A stretch of DNA of 64,000 bases from assembly GCA_007570785.1 (NCBI GenBank), contig ML664175.1:8224081-8288080 (forward strand), read 5' to 3'. A program made the translations under genes and the position numbers. The DNA is from Antilocapra americana (Eukaryota; Chordata; Mammalia; Artiodactyla; Antilocapridae). Of the stretch, positions 11,606-22,605 are shown piece by piece (positions within the stretch are counted from its first letter, which is position 1; each line of letters begins with the position of its first letter). The notes beneath the pieces were generated by a model. The model ran no database searches. It saw nothing but the letters and a program-made list of their open reading frames with translations, and was not told the DNA's origin.

Positions 11606-12036
11606 AGTAAAAAGATATAAACATATATGGAATGTGTACAAAATATATCATCAGATGAAAGGAGAGCAAATTGCAGAACAGTTTATGTAATGTGATCTGA
11701 TTTATGTAAATTAAAGTACCCAGGTATATAGTTATATTTCCTGATGCAAAATATGTCTGGAAGGACATACAGACAATGATACTTTTGGAGAGGAGGACTG
11801 AGGGAGCCAGAGGTGAAAATGACAGGATTTTAATCTTGACTTTTTCTCTTTTGTACTGTTTGAATCACTTTAGCAACAAATGACATTTGTAAAATATTTT
11901 TAAATATAAGCCACTGATAGGGGAAAAAAAGTGTTTTTCAAACTGATGGGAAATTAGAATCTTAAGGCAGGCCCATCATGACTAACAACAAATAAGCAAT
12001 AAAAACGAATACTTATCAATATCATCATATACTGAA
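11606..12036. other. Unidentified flank 3' of full-length L1
   Basis: AT-rich sequence after the L1 tail. It may contain the remains of another old element but I cannot name it. No ORF of interest. Confidence 0.35.
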
Positions 12037-12275
12037 CGTTTGTTGTTCAGCTGCTCATTTGTGTCAGACTATTTGCAGCCCCATGGACTGCAGCATGCCA
12101 GGCTTCCTTGTTCTTCACTACCTCCTAGAGTTTGCTCAAATTCATGTCCATTGAGTTGGTGATGCCATCCAACCATCTCATGGTATCCCCTTTTTCTCCT
12201 GCCCTCAATCTTTCCCAGTATCAGGCTCTTTTTCCAACGAGCTGGCTCTTCACATCAAGTGACCAAAGTATTGGA
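12037..12275 (-). mobile_element. BovB 3' end fragment, antisense
   Basis: Begins with the reversed short-tandem tail (TTGTTGTTCAG), then the reverse of the BovB terminus (TGGACTGCAGCATGCCAGGC, GATGCCATCCAACCATCTCA) up to the reverse of GGCCACTTGATG. Heavily 5'-truncated, about 240 bp. Its inner end abuts the perfect hairpin at 12276-12316. Confidence 0.85.
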
Positions 12276-12316
12276 GGATGCATCACTGTACTAATAATAG
12301 TTACAGTGATGCATCC
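12276..12316. repeat. Perfect 15-bp inverted repeat at BovB/MIR boundary
   Basis: Arms GGATGCATCACTGTA (12276-12290) and its exact reverse complement TACAGTGATGCATCC (12302-12316) enclose an 11-base loop. The loop and the sequence beyond resemble MIR, so the arms may be a local inverted copy made at the BovB insertion or a chance hairpin kept intact. Confidence 0.9.
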
Positions 12317-12460
12317 TCACAAAACTTGTATGAGCCAGGTACTGTCATGAACTCCATTTCACAGATGAAGAAACTAAGGCTTAGAAAAAAAAATTAAGTA
12401 ACTGGTCCAAGACTGCTAAGCTAGCATAGATCAGAGAAGTGATCGGAGTGGCCTTGAAAT
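12291..12460 (-). repeat. MIR SINE
   Basis: Reverse-complement MIR landmarks: CTAATAATAG, GAGCCAGGTACTGTC, CCATTTCACAGATGAAGAAACTAAGG and a degraded AAGTAACTGGTCCAAGACTGCTAAGC. The match spans most of the MIR 3' half. Confidence 0.75.
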
Positions 12461-14179
12461 AAGAATGTTGAGTAGCATTTGGTTAAGGGGAAATAAGTTA
12501 CAGAAGGAAGGGGAAAGAACATAACAGAAAAAGAAAAGTCACATTTGAAATACAATCAAGAGAGCAACAGCAACAGTGGATGTTATAGAGGCATGCTAAG
12601 AGGCAAGCTGAAGACAGTAGACTAGGGACATATTAATAAAGCAAACTAAAAACTGGGACAATTCAAAGCCATCATACATTTCTGATCACAGAATCCAATG
12701 CTTGTTTGGATAGTCCTCTGCCTGTTTTAGGCGAAGAAATCACAGAGGCCATTAAAAGTTACAGTTAAAATGACTCTTCTCAATCACTTGGTTAAACACC
12801 TTCAGTTTAGGAATTAAACACTGGGATATGAAATAAGATTCCCCACTATCTGCTTCCGGGATTAATTTAAAAATCAAGATAGAGTAACATTTTACACATG
12901 GCTGAGAAATAACTAGAAGCTGCTTTTTGAACATGATCCTTTTTATCACTGTTAATGATATTTTGTTCCCCATGAACTGGTGATCTTTCAAAGAAAATAG
13001 GTCCCTATCCTTTAGGAAGGATGTTTCTAAATGCATACTTCGAGTGAGAAGGCAATAAATGTAAGTGGTGCTAGCCCAAGAAAACATGACATAAGCTCCC
13101 AGGAAAGTGATGTGTCCCCAAGATACCCAGAAGGCCTCTACTCATCCATATGGGCTAGCTGATGTTCTGAGGCTTTCAAAGTATTATCACAGAGCTTTCT
13201 GGGAAAGGAGCACAGAACACCTACCAGATCCCTTAGGTCACAGCCCACAGGTGACACACAAGCCCCTTCTCTGACTCTGCACTTTCTCAGTCAGCAGTTA
13301 CATCAGATCATCTTTCCCCTTTTTGTTTTTGACCACTGACTTTCAGAATTTCTACCACATGATACTTGTAATTTGTGCTTATTTATACTTGTACAAGTTG
13401 CCAAAAAACTGTCTTGGAGGCATTATGTTTCAAATCTAAGAAAGAATTGTGGTTTGTTTTACATACTGTTGGATTTTAATGAGGAAGTGAATGCATTATT
13501 AAAGGCCAGATAAATCTTCCCCTTCTCCGGGATGATCTCTCCTACATATTCCTTCAAACACAGACTGTATTTCTAAGAAGCAAGAAAACCATGATTGGAC
13601 CAATTCATTTTATCATAAATAGTAGTTAGGGAAAAAAATTTTTAAAAGGCATTGAATATACACAATCACGTGTCAGACAGATAGAGGATAGATACATAAA
13701 CACAAATTCTGAAGACCATCCAATTTCAAAGTAAAAAAGATCCAACTAATTTTAATATTTTTCTCATTACTGTATTCCCTTCTCAAGATTCACCTTCTTT
13801 GGAACTATAGAAAGTGTTACAATAATATTGACATCTCCTAAGGTCTGTTCTCCAAATTTTACATTTTGTTTCTTTTAAAAGAAATATGAACCAATGCTAG
13901 CTTGCTTTTAAATTGTCTTTCACATGAGTATTTTCTTCTTGTTTTGTATCACATCTTTGCAAAAAAAAAAATTATCACTATTTAACTTTCTCATCAATTT
14001 ACTTGGTACCTAAGTGTATCTTTTACTGTGTTTTATCCATTTGCTGAAGAAGTAGACCTAGTTTCTATATGATGGAGTAATGTATCCAGTACTTACAACA
14101 ATGTTAGGGACCAAAGGAAGTACACAAAAAATTACATACATTTTTATAAACTTGGATATATCTGTATGTGGATATGTAC
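12461..14179. other. Unidentified intergenic sequence
   Basis: About 1.7 kb with no repeat family, RNA gene or coding signature that I can support. The 111-codon antisense frame at 12752-13087 has no recognisable domain and no start context or neighbours that suggest a gene. Confidence 0.4.
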
Positions 14180-14388
14180 ATGCCTAGTTGCTTCAGTCAT
14201 GTCCAACCCAGTGGACTGTAGCCCACCAGGCTCCTGTATCCATGGGATTCTCCAGGCAAGAATAATGGAGTGGGTTGCCATTTCCTCCTCCAGGGGACCT
14301 TCCTGATCCAGGGATCAAACCCACTTCTCTTATGTCTTTTGTATTGGCAGGCAGGTTTCTTTACCCCTAGAGCCACCTGGGAAGCCAC
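14180..14388 (-). mobile_element. Bov-tA SINE
   Basis: Reverse complement of a Bov-tA: BovA body first (AGTTGCTTCAGTCATGTCCA ... AGTGGGTTGCCATTTCCTCC), then the tRNA-Glu-derived head with its B box (GGGATCAAACCCACTTCTC) and the terminal CCACCTGGGAAGCC. Diverged copy; no clear target-site duplication. Confidence 0.9.
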
Positions 14389-14484
14389 AAAAAGGCTAAA
14401 AGTGTCTATCACTGCATGATAAGCTTATAGATTTTTTATTTTTTATCTTCATCTTTTCATCCTTTATGTGAGATACATGTACAA

Positions 14485-14550
14485 ATATATATATATACAC
14501 ATCATGTATATATTTATAAATACATATATACATATGTACATGCATCAGTC
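14485..14550. repeat. AT/AC-rich low-complexity tract
   Basis: Imperfect (AT)n and (ATAC)n runs directly upstream of an old L1 end. Confidence 0.6.
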
Positions 14551-14589
14551 TACACACACAATTTATACCAGAGTGCTCACCATAACTTT

Positions 14590-15165
14590 ACTTTTAAAGG
14601 AAGAAAAATAGAACTATATTACTATTTACATATGATCCACCACTCCCACTCTTAAGTCTGTAGCCAAGAGAAATAGAAACAAACATCCACACAAAAACTA
14701 AGTACAGAAATCATTGTAGCAGCATTATTATTCACGATAGCCAAAAGGTGGAAACAACCCACATGTCCATCTGATGAATGAATAAACAAAATGTAGCATT
14801 CATTCAATGGAATATGACTGGGTCATAAAAAGGAAAAGTCCTGATACATGCCACAACATGAAGAAACCTTGAAAACATTATGCCAAGTGAAATAAGCCAG
14901 TCAGAAAGACCATACATAATATTAAATATGGATAGGTAAATCTATATAAACAAATTATACTGGAAAAGGTGAAAGTTTAAGGATAGCTATAGATCAAGGG
15001 TATGGGTTCTTTCTGAGGCAATGAAAACTAAAATTGTTGGCAGTGATTATGACATGTTACTGAATGTACTAAAAACCAACAGTGTGTGCTTTACACAGCT
15101 GACATGCATGGTATATAAATTATATGTCAATAAAACTATTTTAAAAAGAGGTAGAAAATGGCACT
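14590..15165 (+). mobile_element. Old L1 (L1M-type) 3' end
   Basis: Landmarks of the ORF2 end and 3' UTR: 'ttattcacgatagccaaaag', 'caacccacatgtccatctga', 'tggaatatgactgggtcata', 'gaaataagccagtcagaaag', closing with a TCAATAAAACTATTTT terminus. Diverged and non-coding. Confidence 0.75.
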
Positions 15166-15613
15166 TGTCTTGTTTCCTTTGTTTACAACTTTAATCTACC
15201 TCTGAAGCAGTATCTGTAGGGGGAACTACAAGACTAGTTACTTCAGTGACACAAAAAGTTCATGCCTTCTGATTTAGGAAAATTATGGGATCTTAACAAA
15301 TCTCAATGCAGAGACAACAAACAGAAGTATGTTTTCTATGAATGATTGTAAAGTGTGTAGATTTATTTGAGTAGCACTTGCCCTTAGTAACTTAGATCCA
15401 TTTTTCCCCATATAAATATATATTTAGTCTGAGCTGTTGGTATTCCATAATAAGTTATTTAGGACTAAATAGGTCAGCTTTTGAGAAATGTACTAACAAT
15501 ATCACAGGTGTGTCTCTTGTGCCTGGAAAACCTAACCATGCCATTGTGGGTTTCCAAGAAGGAATGGATGTTATCATAGTCAAATGTTTAGACCATGAAA
15601 TGAGCAAAGCCCC
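15166..15613. other. Unidentified sequence before the 107-bp duplication
   Basis: No repeat or gene recognised. The short frame at 15510-15710 simply runs into the first duplication copy and carries no known domain. Confidence 0.35.
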
Positions 15614-15827
15614 CTTAGACTATCGGAGAGGGCACCTGCTTCCCTCTTTAGAATCCAGAAAGTTTGCTTCCTGGTCTCCACAATATAAGGTGCTAGATAT
15701 TCCTTATTGATGGAGATTTCCTTAGACTATCGGAGAGGGCACCTGCTTCCCTCTTTAGAATCCAGAAAGTTTGCTTCCTGGTCTCCACAATATAAGGTGC
15801 TAGATATTCCTTATTGATGGAGATTTC
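15614..15827. repeat. Perfect tandem duplication, 2 x 107 bp
   Basis: 15614-15720 and 15721-15827 read identically, starting CTTAGACTATCGGAGAGGGC and ending GATGGAGATTTC, with no mismatch I can find. The base before each copy is also a C. The unit is unique-looking sequence, not a microsatellite. Perfect identity implies a very recent event, a polymorphism, or an assembly error. Confidence 0.95.
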
Positions 15828-16539
15828 TGACCAGGCTGCAGCCTGCCAAGAGCTTGGCAAAAACCCTGAGGTTGGGTTTGCACCTGTGCAACTAAGAGAA
15901 ATTAGTGCTATGAGTGGAGTAAGATATTCCCCCTACTGGGCTGTAGGTACCTGCATTCATTAAAGTTTTATGACACCACAGCTTCATCATAGCTATGACA
16001 TGGGGAAATTAAGCAAAGGACTTTTGTTCATCACATGAATGAATGAACTGAAAGAAGAGCAATATAGCCCACAGAATGCCCTGGAGATAGTGTGCAGTGA
16101 CCTGAGAATTCTGGTCACTTTAATTAAACCTTTAATTACTTAAAGCCAAAGTAAGACCAAAACAACAACAAATCCCAACTATACCCAGAGGATATATTTG
16201 CAGAACATATTCTACACATATGTTGGGGGGACGATTGGAAATTTCTTGGACAGAGTAATGGATGTCCTCTTGTGATCCAAAAAAGGGTCTGAAACCATTG
16301 CTACACATTTTTTAAAAGTGATCAAATATTAAAGTTATAATACAAGAAGGCCTGGAGAGAGAAATTTATTTCCTTTACTAGGAAAAAAACAGCACAGAAC
16401 TGATACCAAAGTATTAATTATGATTCCATCTGGATTGTGAAATAGAGTTTTTTATTTTCTTATTCATACTTTGCTGTTTCCCAAGTGTTCCAGCAATAGT
16501 ATTTATGAAAGTATATATTGCTCTTATAGTTGTAAAACA
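15828..16539. other. Unidentified sequence after the duplication
   Basis: No recognised repeat, ORF or RNA. The region around 15480-16000 could be an old LTR, but I see no defining ends. Confidence 0.35.
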
Positions 16540-17225
16540 TTCATTTGCTTTTAAAATTATATACATTCAAGGTGTATATCATGATGTTTTGATACACATA
16601 TATGGATTGAAATGATATATGTGTGGCGTGAGCACTGGAAATCTACTCTGTCAGCAGTATACAACACAATATTATTGACTCTAGTCACTATGTTGTACAT
16701 TAGATCACTATACTTACTCAGCCTACATAACTTCAACTTTGCATGATTTGGTAAGCATCTCCCGTTTCCTCCACCTTCCTGCCCCTGCTAACCCATCTAT
16801 TTACTCTCTGCTTCTATGTATTAAACTTTAGATCCAACATGTAAGTGAGATTATGTAGTATTTCTCTTTTTGAGTCTAGCTTATTTTACTTAATTTAATA
16901 TCTCCGGAATCATTCATATTGTCACCAGTGGCAGCATCTCCTTTTTTAAGGCTGTGTATATATAACACAATTTCTTTATCCATTGATCCATCAGTATATA
17001 TTTAGGCTGTTTTGGTATGAATAATAAAATGAATTTGGGAATGCAGGTATTTCTTTGAGGTACTGAGGTATTGTGTTCTCTATAATGGCTGTACCAATAT
17101 ATATTCCCACAAACAACATACAAGGGTCCCCTTTCTATTCCTTTTCTACAAGGGTTCCAGTCCTAACAACTGCTTGTTATCTTTCATCATTTAGATAATA
17201 ATTATCCCAACAGGGGTGATTTTTT
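16540..17225 (-). mobile_element. Old L1 (L1M-type) 3' end, antisense
   Basis: Reverse-complement L1 blocks: 'attcaaggtgtatatcatga', 'tagtcactatgttgtacatt', 'gatccaacatgtaagtgaga', 'ttctttatccattgatccat', and 'cccaacaggggtgat' at the inner end. It covers the 3' UTR and the end of ORF2. Confidence 0.75.
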
Positions 17226-18028
17226 TATATTTACAAGTCATGTATCTATGTTATAAACAACATTATAGACAGATATAAAATTTAGATATAGATTTCCAGG
17301 GTTACAAAATAAATAGTTCATTTCAAATTTTGAAAGGTTTACACTTCAAAAGTTTCATGTTTATTGAGATTATAGCTATCCTAGACCTCAATCTGTAGTT
17401 TATCTGAAACAAGTCAAAAAGCCCTACTGTATTTAGAAATAATTAAAATATCCTTCCTGAATCTGTTCTTCAAACTAATACTTTATTTCTTTCAGCTCCT
17501 CCTTAGATAATATGGGTTAGAGTTTCTTCGTTCAGGGTTAATATTACAATCATTTAACAGAGCATATTGTGGACACTAACCAATCAGAACCAGATGCCAA
17601 CTAAACAGGAAAGATGCAGATGAATCAGCATACATGTCAACCAATCAGAACAGACAAAAGTGAGTGCCAGAGGGCAGTCCTAGAAGCTTCCTCTGCTATG
17701 CAAGACATAACCTCCCCAGTCTCTAAGCCCCAAAAGATAGCCAGAAGTTCACAGAAGGGAGAGGAGGTTCGGGGTAGCAACCAACAACCAATCCATATGA
17801 GAATATTTTTGTATTTTAACTTGGCTAACATAACAATGCACTCTGGCTGAGTATCAGGTCTGCCTTCACTTTACTTCTTTCTAAAGTCCTACAGGGTGCT
17901 CTAGGTTTCTTTTTAAATTTTACACCTGTCAAGTTATGATTAAAGTGATAGCTGACTTTGTAGAAAGGAGAAGTATAGCTTAAGTGGAAGTTAAGGAAGA
18001 TGCCAATGAGAAATAGACCAGTTCATTT
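17226..18028. other. Unidentified, with repeated CCAATCAGA motifs
   Basis: Two close CCAATCAGAAC-type motifs (near 17580 and 17640) and a third CCAATCC (near 17787) precede a TATTTTAAC element. That arrangement resembles the U3 of an old LTR, but no LTR ends or polyadenylation region are identified. A 78-codon frame (17614-17850) has no domain. Confidence 0.35.
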
Positions 18029-18039
18029 TTTACAACCAT

Positions 18040-18257
18040 ACATGTATGTTCAGTGGCCCTGTCTGACTCTTTTGCAATCCCATGACTGTAGCCTGACAGG
18101 CTCCTCCACCCATGGGATTTCCCAGGCAAGAATACTAGAATGGGTGGCTATTTCCTTCTCTAGGGGATTTTTTTGACCCAAGGATCAAACCCTCATCTCT
18201 TGTGTCTCCTGCATTGGCAGGTGGGTTCTTCACCACTGCAACACCTGGGAAGCCCCA
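18040..18257 (-). mobile_element. Bov-tA SINE with 11-bp target-site duplication
   Basis: Reverse-complement Bov-tA from the BovA tail end (TGTTCAGTGGCCCTGTCTGA) to the tRNA head (GGATCAAACCCTCATCTC, then ACACCTGGGAAGCCC). Flanked by TTTACAACCAT at 18029-18039 and 18258-18268. Confidence 0.93.
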
Positions 18258-18268
18258 TTTACAACCAT

Positions 18269-18589
18269 GGAAAATTTCAAATATTGCAGATGTTTGGTAT
18301 CTCTGGGGTATGAGGCATGACTCAAAGTGAGAGCTTGCTGGGCACTATGCACAAGACCAGTTATACTGTGTCTCTTACAACCAAGTGGTTTTCCCTTTCT
18401 TCAATTCCCCCAGGAGGTAACTTGTTTTCTGGAGAAATTGAATCCAAGCATCTCAGAATTCAGGATCAGTGAAGCACAGTAAAAATCCAGATGCAGTGCC
18501 ATACTAGAAACAGGAAGATTCAGTTGAAAGTATTATATCCAGTCCCCTTCCCTCACCCAAATTCTGACATATTCATAGACAGGCCTTTG
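18269..18589. other. Unidentified spacer
   Basis: About 320 bp between a Bov-tA and an L1M end. Nothing recognised. Confidence 0.35.
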
Positions 18590-19190
18590 GAGAGTTCATC
18601 TCTGGAGAAAATGTTGGTGGGAATATAAAATGATACAAACACTTTGTGAAACAGTTGGTAGTATCTTAAAAGACAAATGCACACTCATCTTTTGATATAG
18701 CCATTCTGCTCCCCTAGGAGCCGCATGTATCTGTTCAAATACTTGTACCTTATGCTCATAACAGCTTTCTCTGTAATAGACAAAAACCGGAAACACTAAG
18801 AATGTCCATCCAGAAGTAAATAAACTGACAGATCTATATAATGAACTACTACTCAGCAGAGATAAGAAATGCACCATTGGTATATGCAACAACATAGATG
18901 AATTGCAAAAGAATTATGTCAGGTGCAAAAAAGCAACACAAAAAAGGAGCACATCCTGTATGTGAAGAGGTGGAGAACAAGGTGGGAAGGGGTAGGAGCA
19001 AAGATTACAGAGGGGCATGAGGAAACTTGAGAGGTGATGTTTAAGTTCACTATCTTTGTTGTGCAGATGTTACCACTGTCTGAGCACATTACAACATTAA
19101 ATTGTGTATTTTAAAGGCATACATTTATCATACGTTTTAAGCATATACAGCCTGTGGTATATCAAGTATAAAGCAAATAAATAATAATAA
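18590..19190 (+). mobile_element. Old L1 (L1M-type) 3' end
   Basis: Diverged ORF2-end and 3' UTR landmarks: 'gttggtgggaatataaaatg', 'ggaaacactaagaatgtcca', 'gaactactactcagcagaga', 'tgcaacaacatagatgaatt', 'taaattgtgtattttaaagg'. Non-coding. Confidence 0.7.
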
Positions 19191-19939
19191 CAGCTCAAAT
19201 AAAAATTAAGAATGAGTGGAAACCCATATATACTCCTAGACCTTCATGTCTTTAAAATCTGGAGTGGTATTTATTACAAATTATCACAGACTGAGGTTGT
19301 CCTCTTTTAGTGAATGATATGATGGTTTTTAGGACTTTGGCATTATTTTTAAATTTAATTATTATAGAAATCTTTTTTTTAGTTCTATTATTTGTTGCAT
19401 GCTTCAGCTTGAATGTAAAACTGCAACAACAGTGGACAACTGTATCCAAAAATGAACTGCAATTTTTTAATGCTTTTTAAAATAAACTTTGAGAAATAAA
19501 CATATAAAATTTACAAATCCAGAAATGATGGTTTTTGTCTTACTTTACAACATGGTAACTCGAGAGCATGCTAATGATTATGACCAAAGTTGTTTTACTT
19601 TCATGTGAATGCCACGATCCCTCTTTTGAAAAAGCACTTTAAATTTATGTTTTATGTCTGGTTGAAAGAAAATATAGGTATGTGATATTTGTTCCACTAG
19701 TGAATCACTGCTACTGAAGAAGATAATTTTTATACATGCATTAGGAAAAAGCTGAAAACATCCAGTAGATGCAGCATAATTCAGTTCCTTTACTACTTTA
19801 TCAATTTCATTTTGAATAATTTATCTTTTCTTGTATTTGTAAATCATCTTTAACATATTTCTTAGTTTATCAGAATTTTCACATTACCCTAGGTTTATTT
19901 TTTATATGCTCTCTAGGATCATAATTTAATTCAGAGTTT
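19191..19939. other. Unidentified AT-rich sequence
   Basis: No repeat or gene recognised in this 750-bp stretch. Confidence 0.35.
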
Positions 19940-20095
19940 AGTATGGGCTGCATATCACAATTGCCTGTTAATACACCAGTCCCAAGACCCAGCTCACAGA
20001 CTGATTTAACTGGCTCAGACAAGGTCCCAGTACAAGGATATATTTTTTAAACACCCTAGGTAATTCTGATATGCAGCCAACAGTAAGAACCACTG
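19940..20095 (+). mobile_element. MER20-like hAT DNA transposon
   Basis: Starts GGGCTGCATATCACAATTGCC and ends GTAATTCTGATATGCAGCCA ... AGAACCACTG, matching the near-palindromic ends of MER20 (hAT-Charlie). It is a non-autonomous element with no transposase. Orientation is hard to call because the ends are symmetrical. Confidence 0.65.
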
Positions 20096-20111
20096 AATTA
20101 ACATTCTCTGT

Positions 20112-20164
20112 CAGTGTTTCTCAAACTTGTTTGAACATAAGAATGTTCAACGTGGTATTAAAAA
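20112..20164 (+). mobile_element. hAT-type element, left fragment
   Basis: CAGTGTTTCTCAAACTTGTT resembles the 5' end of MER5/MER20-type hAT elements. It is cut off by the L1M that begins near 20165, and the presumed right half lies at 21413-21511. Confidence 0.45.
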
Positions 20165-21412
20165 AATAAACTGAAACATGTACTGTCAAGAGAATGAGAA
20201 GATGAGCCACTGATTGGGAGAAAATATTTGCAAAGTGTACATCTGATAAGGAACTGTTATCTAAAATATAAAAAGAACACTTAAAATTCAGTCATAAGAA
20301 AATGAACAACCCAACTGAAAAGTAGACCAAAGACCTCAACAGACATCTCACCGAGAAGATACACAGATGGCAAATAAGCATATGAAAAGATGTTCCACAT
20401 CATATGTCATCAGGGAAATGCAAATTAAAACAACAAGACATTACCAAGCATCTATTACAGTGGCAAAACTCAAGAATTCTGCCAACACAAACACTGGTGA
20501 GGATGTGGAGCAACAAAAACTCTCATTCACTGATGGTGAGAATGTTAAACGACACAATCACTTTGAAAGACCATTTGGAAGTTTCTTATAAAACTAAACA
20601 ACCCTTGTCATATGATACAGTATTCACACTAGTCCATATTTATTCAAAAGAGCTAAAAAAAACTTACATCCACACAAAAAGTTGCACATGAATATGTGTA
20701 ACTGTGTATGTAATGTGTGTAAAAACAGCAGCTTTATTCATAACAGACACAATCTGTAAGCAACCAAGATGTCCTTTAGTAGGTAAATAAACTGTAGTAC
20801 ATCCAGATGATTAAATATTACTTGGCATTGAAGAGAAATGAGATATGGAACCCTGAAGAGACATGGAGGACTCCTGAAACTGAATTACTAATGCAAAAAG
20901 CCAATATAAAAAGGCTACATATTGTATGATTCCAACTATATGACATTCTGGCAAAGGCAAAATTATGAAAACAGTAAGAAGCTCAGTGGTTGCCAACAGT
21001 TAGGCAGGGGAGAGGGAAGTGAAAATGTGGAGGACAGAAGAATTTTAGGGCAGTGAAACTACTCTACATATTATGATGATAGATACATGTTATTATTTGT
21101 TCCAAATCCTTAGAATGTGCAATACCCAAAATGAAACCATAATAGAAGCTATGAACTTTGGATGATTATGACATACGAATGCAGGTTCATCAATTGTAAC
21201 AAATGTACCACTCTAGTGGAGAGTGTTGATAATGTGAGAAGCTGTGTGTGTGTGTTTGGATGGGTAGGTGTCTGTGTGTGGGTGTGGAGGGGAGGATGGG
21301 CTGGTGGGTGGCTGTGTGTGCATTGAAACAGGAGGTAGTATCTGTAAAATATCTGTACCTCCCACTCTTTGCTGGGAACCTAAAACCACCCCAAAAAATG
21401 AAGTATTTTTAA
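20165..21412 (+). mobile_element. Old L1 (L1M-type) ORF2 end and 3' UTR
   Basis: Diverged ORF2 text such as [21 protein letters not shown] (20367-) shows homology to the ORF2 C-terminal part. It is followed by 3' UTR blocks and a typical end: 'gctgggaacctaaaaccacc', then AAAAATGAAGTA. An imperfect GT-rich tract (21243-21325) lies in the 3' UTR. It appears to split a hAT element. Confidence 0.75.
21243..21325. repeat. Imperfect GT/G-rich simple repeat
   Basis: Runs of GTGTGT mixed with GGGTGG blocks, inside the L1M 3' UTR. Confidence 0.7.
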
Positions 21413-21511
21413 TTCAATTCCAGAATACCAGAACCTCAAACCAGACCTCCAGAATCAGAAGTTTGAGGGAAGGAAGGAGGAGGATCAAGAGGCCCACAAT
21501 GAGAAACACTT
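21413..21511 (+). mobile_element. hAT-type element, right fragment
   Basis: CCAGACCTCCAGAATCAGAA, then GTTTGAGGG and AATGAGAAACACTTG near 21499-21512, resembles the inner and right parts of a MER20/MER5-type element. It plausibly completes the fragment at 20112-20164. Confidence 0.4.
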
Positions 21512-21661
21512 GCTTCACAAGATGCCAGTGATATCATGACAAATCTCAAAAAGGTTAAGAAAGAAAAAGGAAGAAGGAAATTAACTCTTCTACCTCATCA
21601 TTTCCACTTCCAATGTATCTCCCTTTAAAAAAGAAAGAAAGAAGGAAAGAATCTGCTAAAT

Positions 21662-21898
21662 ATCTTTGAAATATCTCAACTTATCTTCATCACCCCAGTA
21701 TTCTTGCCTGGAGAATTCCATGGACAGAGGAGCCTGACAGGCTACAGTCCATGGGGTTACAAAGAGTCAAACACGACTGAGTGACTAACACACACACACA
21801 CACATCTTTGAAATACCTCAACTTATCTCCATCACCCCTCACACACACACACACACACACACAATCTTTGAAATACCTCAACTTATCTCCATCACCCC
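21662..21898. repeat. 35-bp sequence in three copies around a SINE fragment and AC tracts
   Basis: Copy 1 is 21662-21696, copy 2 is 21804-21838 and copy 3 is 21864-21898. Each starts ATCTTTGAAATA and ends CATCACCCC. Copies 2 and 3 are identical and spaced 60 bp apart by an AC tract. Copy 1 differs at two or so bases and lies upstream of the SINE fragment. Copies 1 and 2 look like a long target-site duplication; copy 3 looks like a later tandem duplication of tail plus flank. Confidence 0.9.
21697..21803 (+). mobile_element. Bov-tA/BovA SINE, 5'-truncated, with (AC)n tail
   Basis: Begins inside the BovA body (AGTATTCTTGCCTGGAGAAT), continues to the SINE end (CACGACTGAGTGACTAACA) and passes into an AC tract. 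The tRNA-derived head is missing. It is bounded by copies 1 and 2 of a 35-bp repeat. Confidence 0.9.
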
Positions 21899-21929
21899 TC
21901 ACTGCCTATAGTCCAAGCTCCTAATATTA

Positions 21930-22350
21930 AGCCTCAGTGGTACAGCAATATCTTCCCATGGAATATCTGGCTTCTGCTCATCTTCCTCCAACCTGTTCTC
22001 ATTAGGGCCAAACTTACTGTTTGAAACACCAATCTGATCATGTTGCTCAGGATCTTAAAACATTTTCCAGAGCTTTTAGGATCAAAACAAATCTTTAACA
22101 CAGTTGCAAACCTTTGTGGTTTGGCTTCCACCTCCATTTTCAGCCAATTTTAGACTTATATTCCCCTTTATTCCCTGTCATCTGGCCATAAAAGCCTTAC
22201 TTTAGTGTTTCCACACTGACTAAGTGCCCTCCTATCACAGGCTATTTGCAGATGCTGAACCCTCTGCTCTTCCACCCTGACTTTACCTAGTTACTTTTTA
22301 TGCATTTGTCAGAGCTCAGGCAACAGCCAAGGCCTAGCATTTCTCTAGCA
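21930..22350 (-). mobile_element. L2 LINE, antisense
   Basis: The pattern of 'acaccaatctgatcatgttg', 'cattttccagagctttt', then 'ttgcagatgctgaaccctct' is that of reverse-complement L2 3' sequence. It is ancient and strongly diverged. Confidence 0.5.
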
Positions 22351-22605
22351 GGTCAAATCTCTCAACTTCAGGCTTTCTAGAACTCATCACAATTACATCA
22401 CTGTATTTATATGCATGACTTCATTATTGTTTTTGCCATCTCCCCAATGACCATTTCACAGTGAACTCCCTAAGAATGTTATGTTACTTTTGGTCTCCAA
22501 GATCAGCCTGCCTGAGTTCAAACTCTATCTGTTTGGTCTGGAGACTTCAGTTATTTGTTCTTTCTTGTCTCAGTTTCATAATTTATTAAGGCCCATGTAC
22601 GTACA

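Noticed and set aside
12752..13087. 111-codon minus-strand frame
   Set aside because: No recognisable domain or neighbouring exon; cannot be supported as a gene without expression or conservation.
14197..14388. tRNA-like B box in Bov-tA SINEs as a tRNA gene
   Set aside because: The head is SINE-derived and lacks a foldable complete cloverleaf and anticodon arm; the same holds for the other Bov-tA copies.
21690..21902. Minus-strand frame with repeated Cys-Val and GDGDKLRYFKD blocks
   Set aside because: It is the translation of AC tracts and the 35-bp duplicated flank, not a repeat protein.
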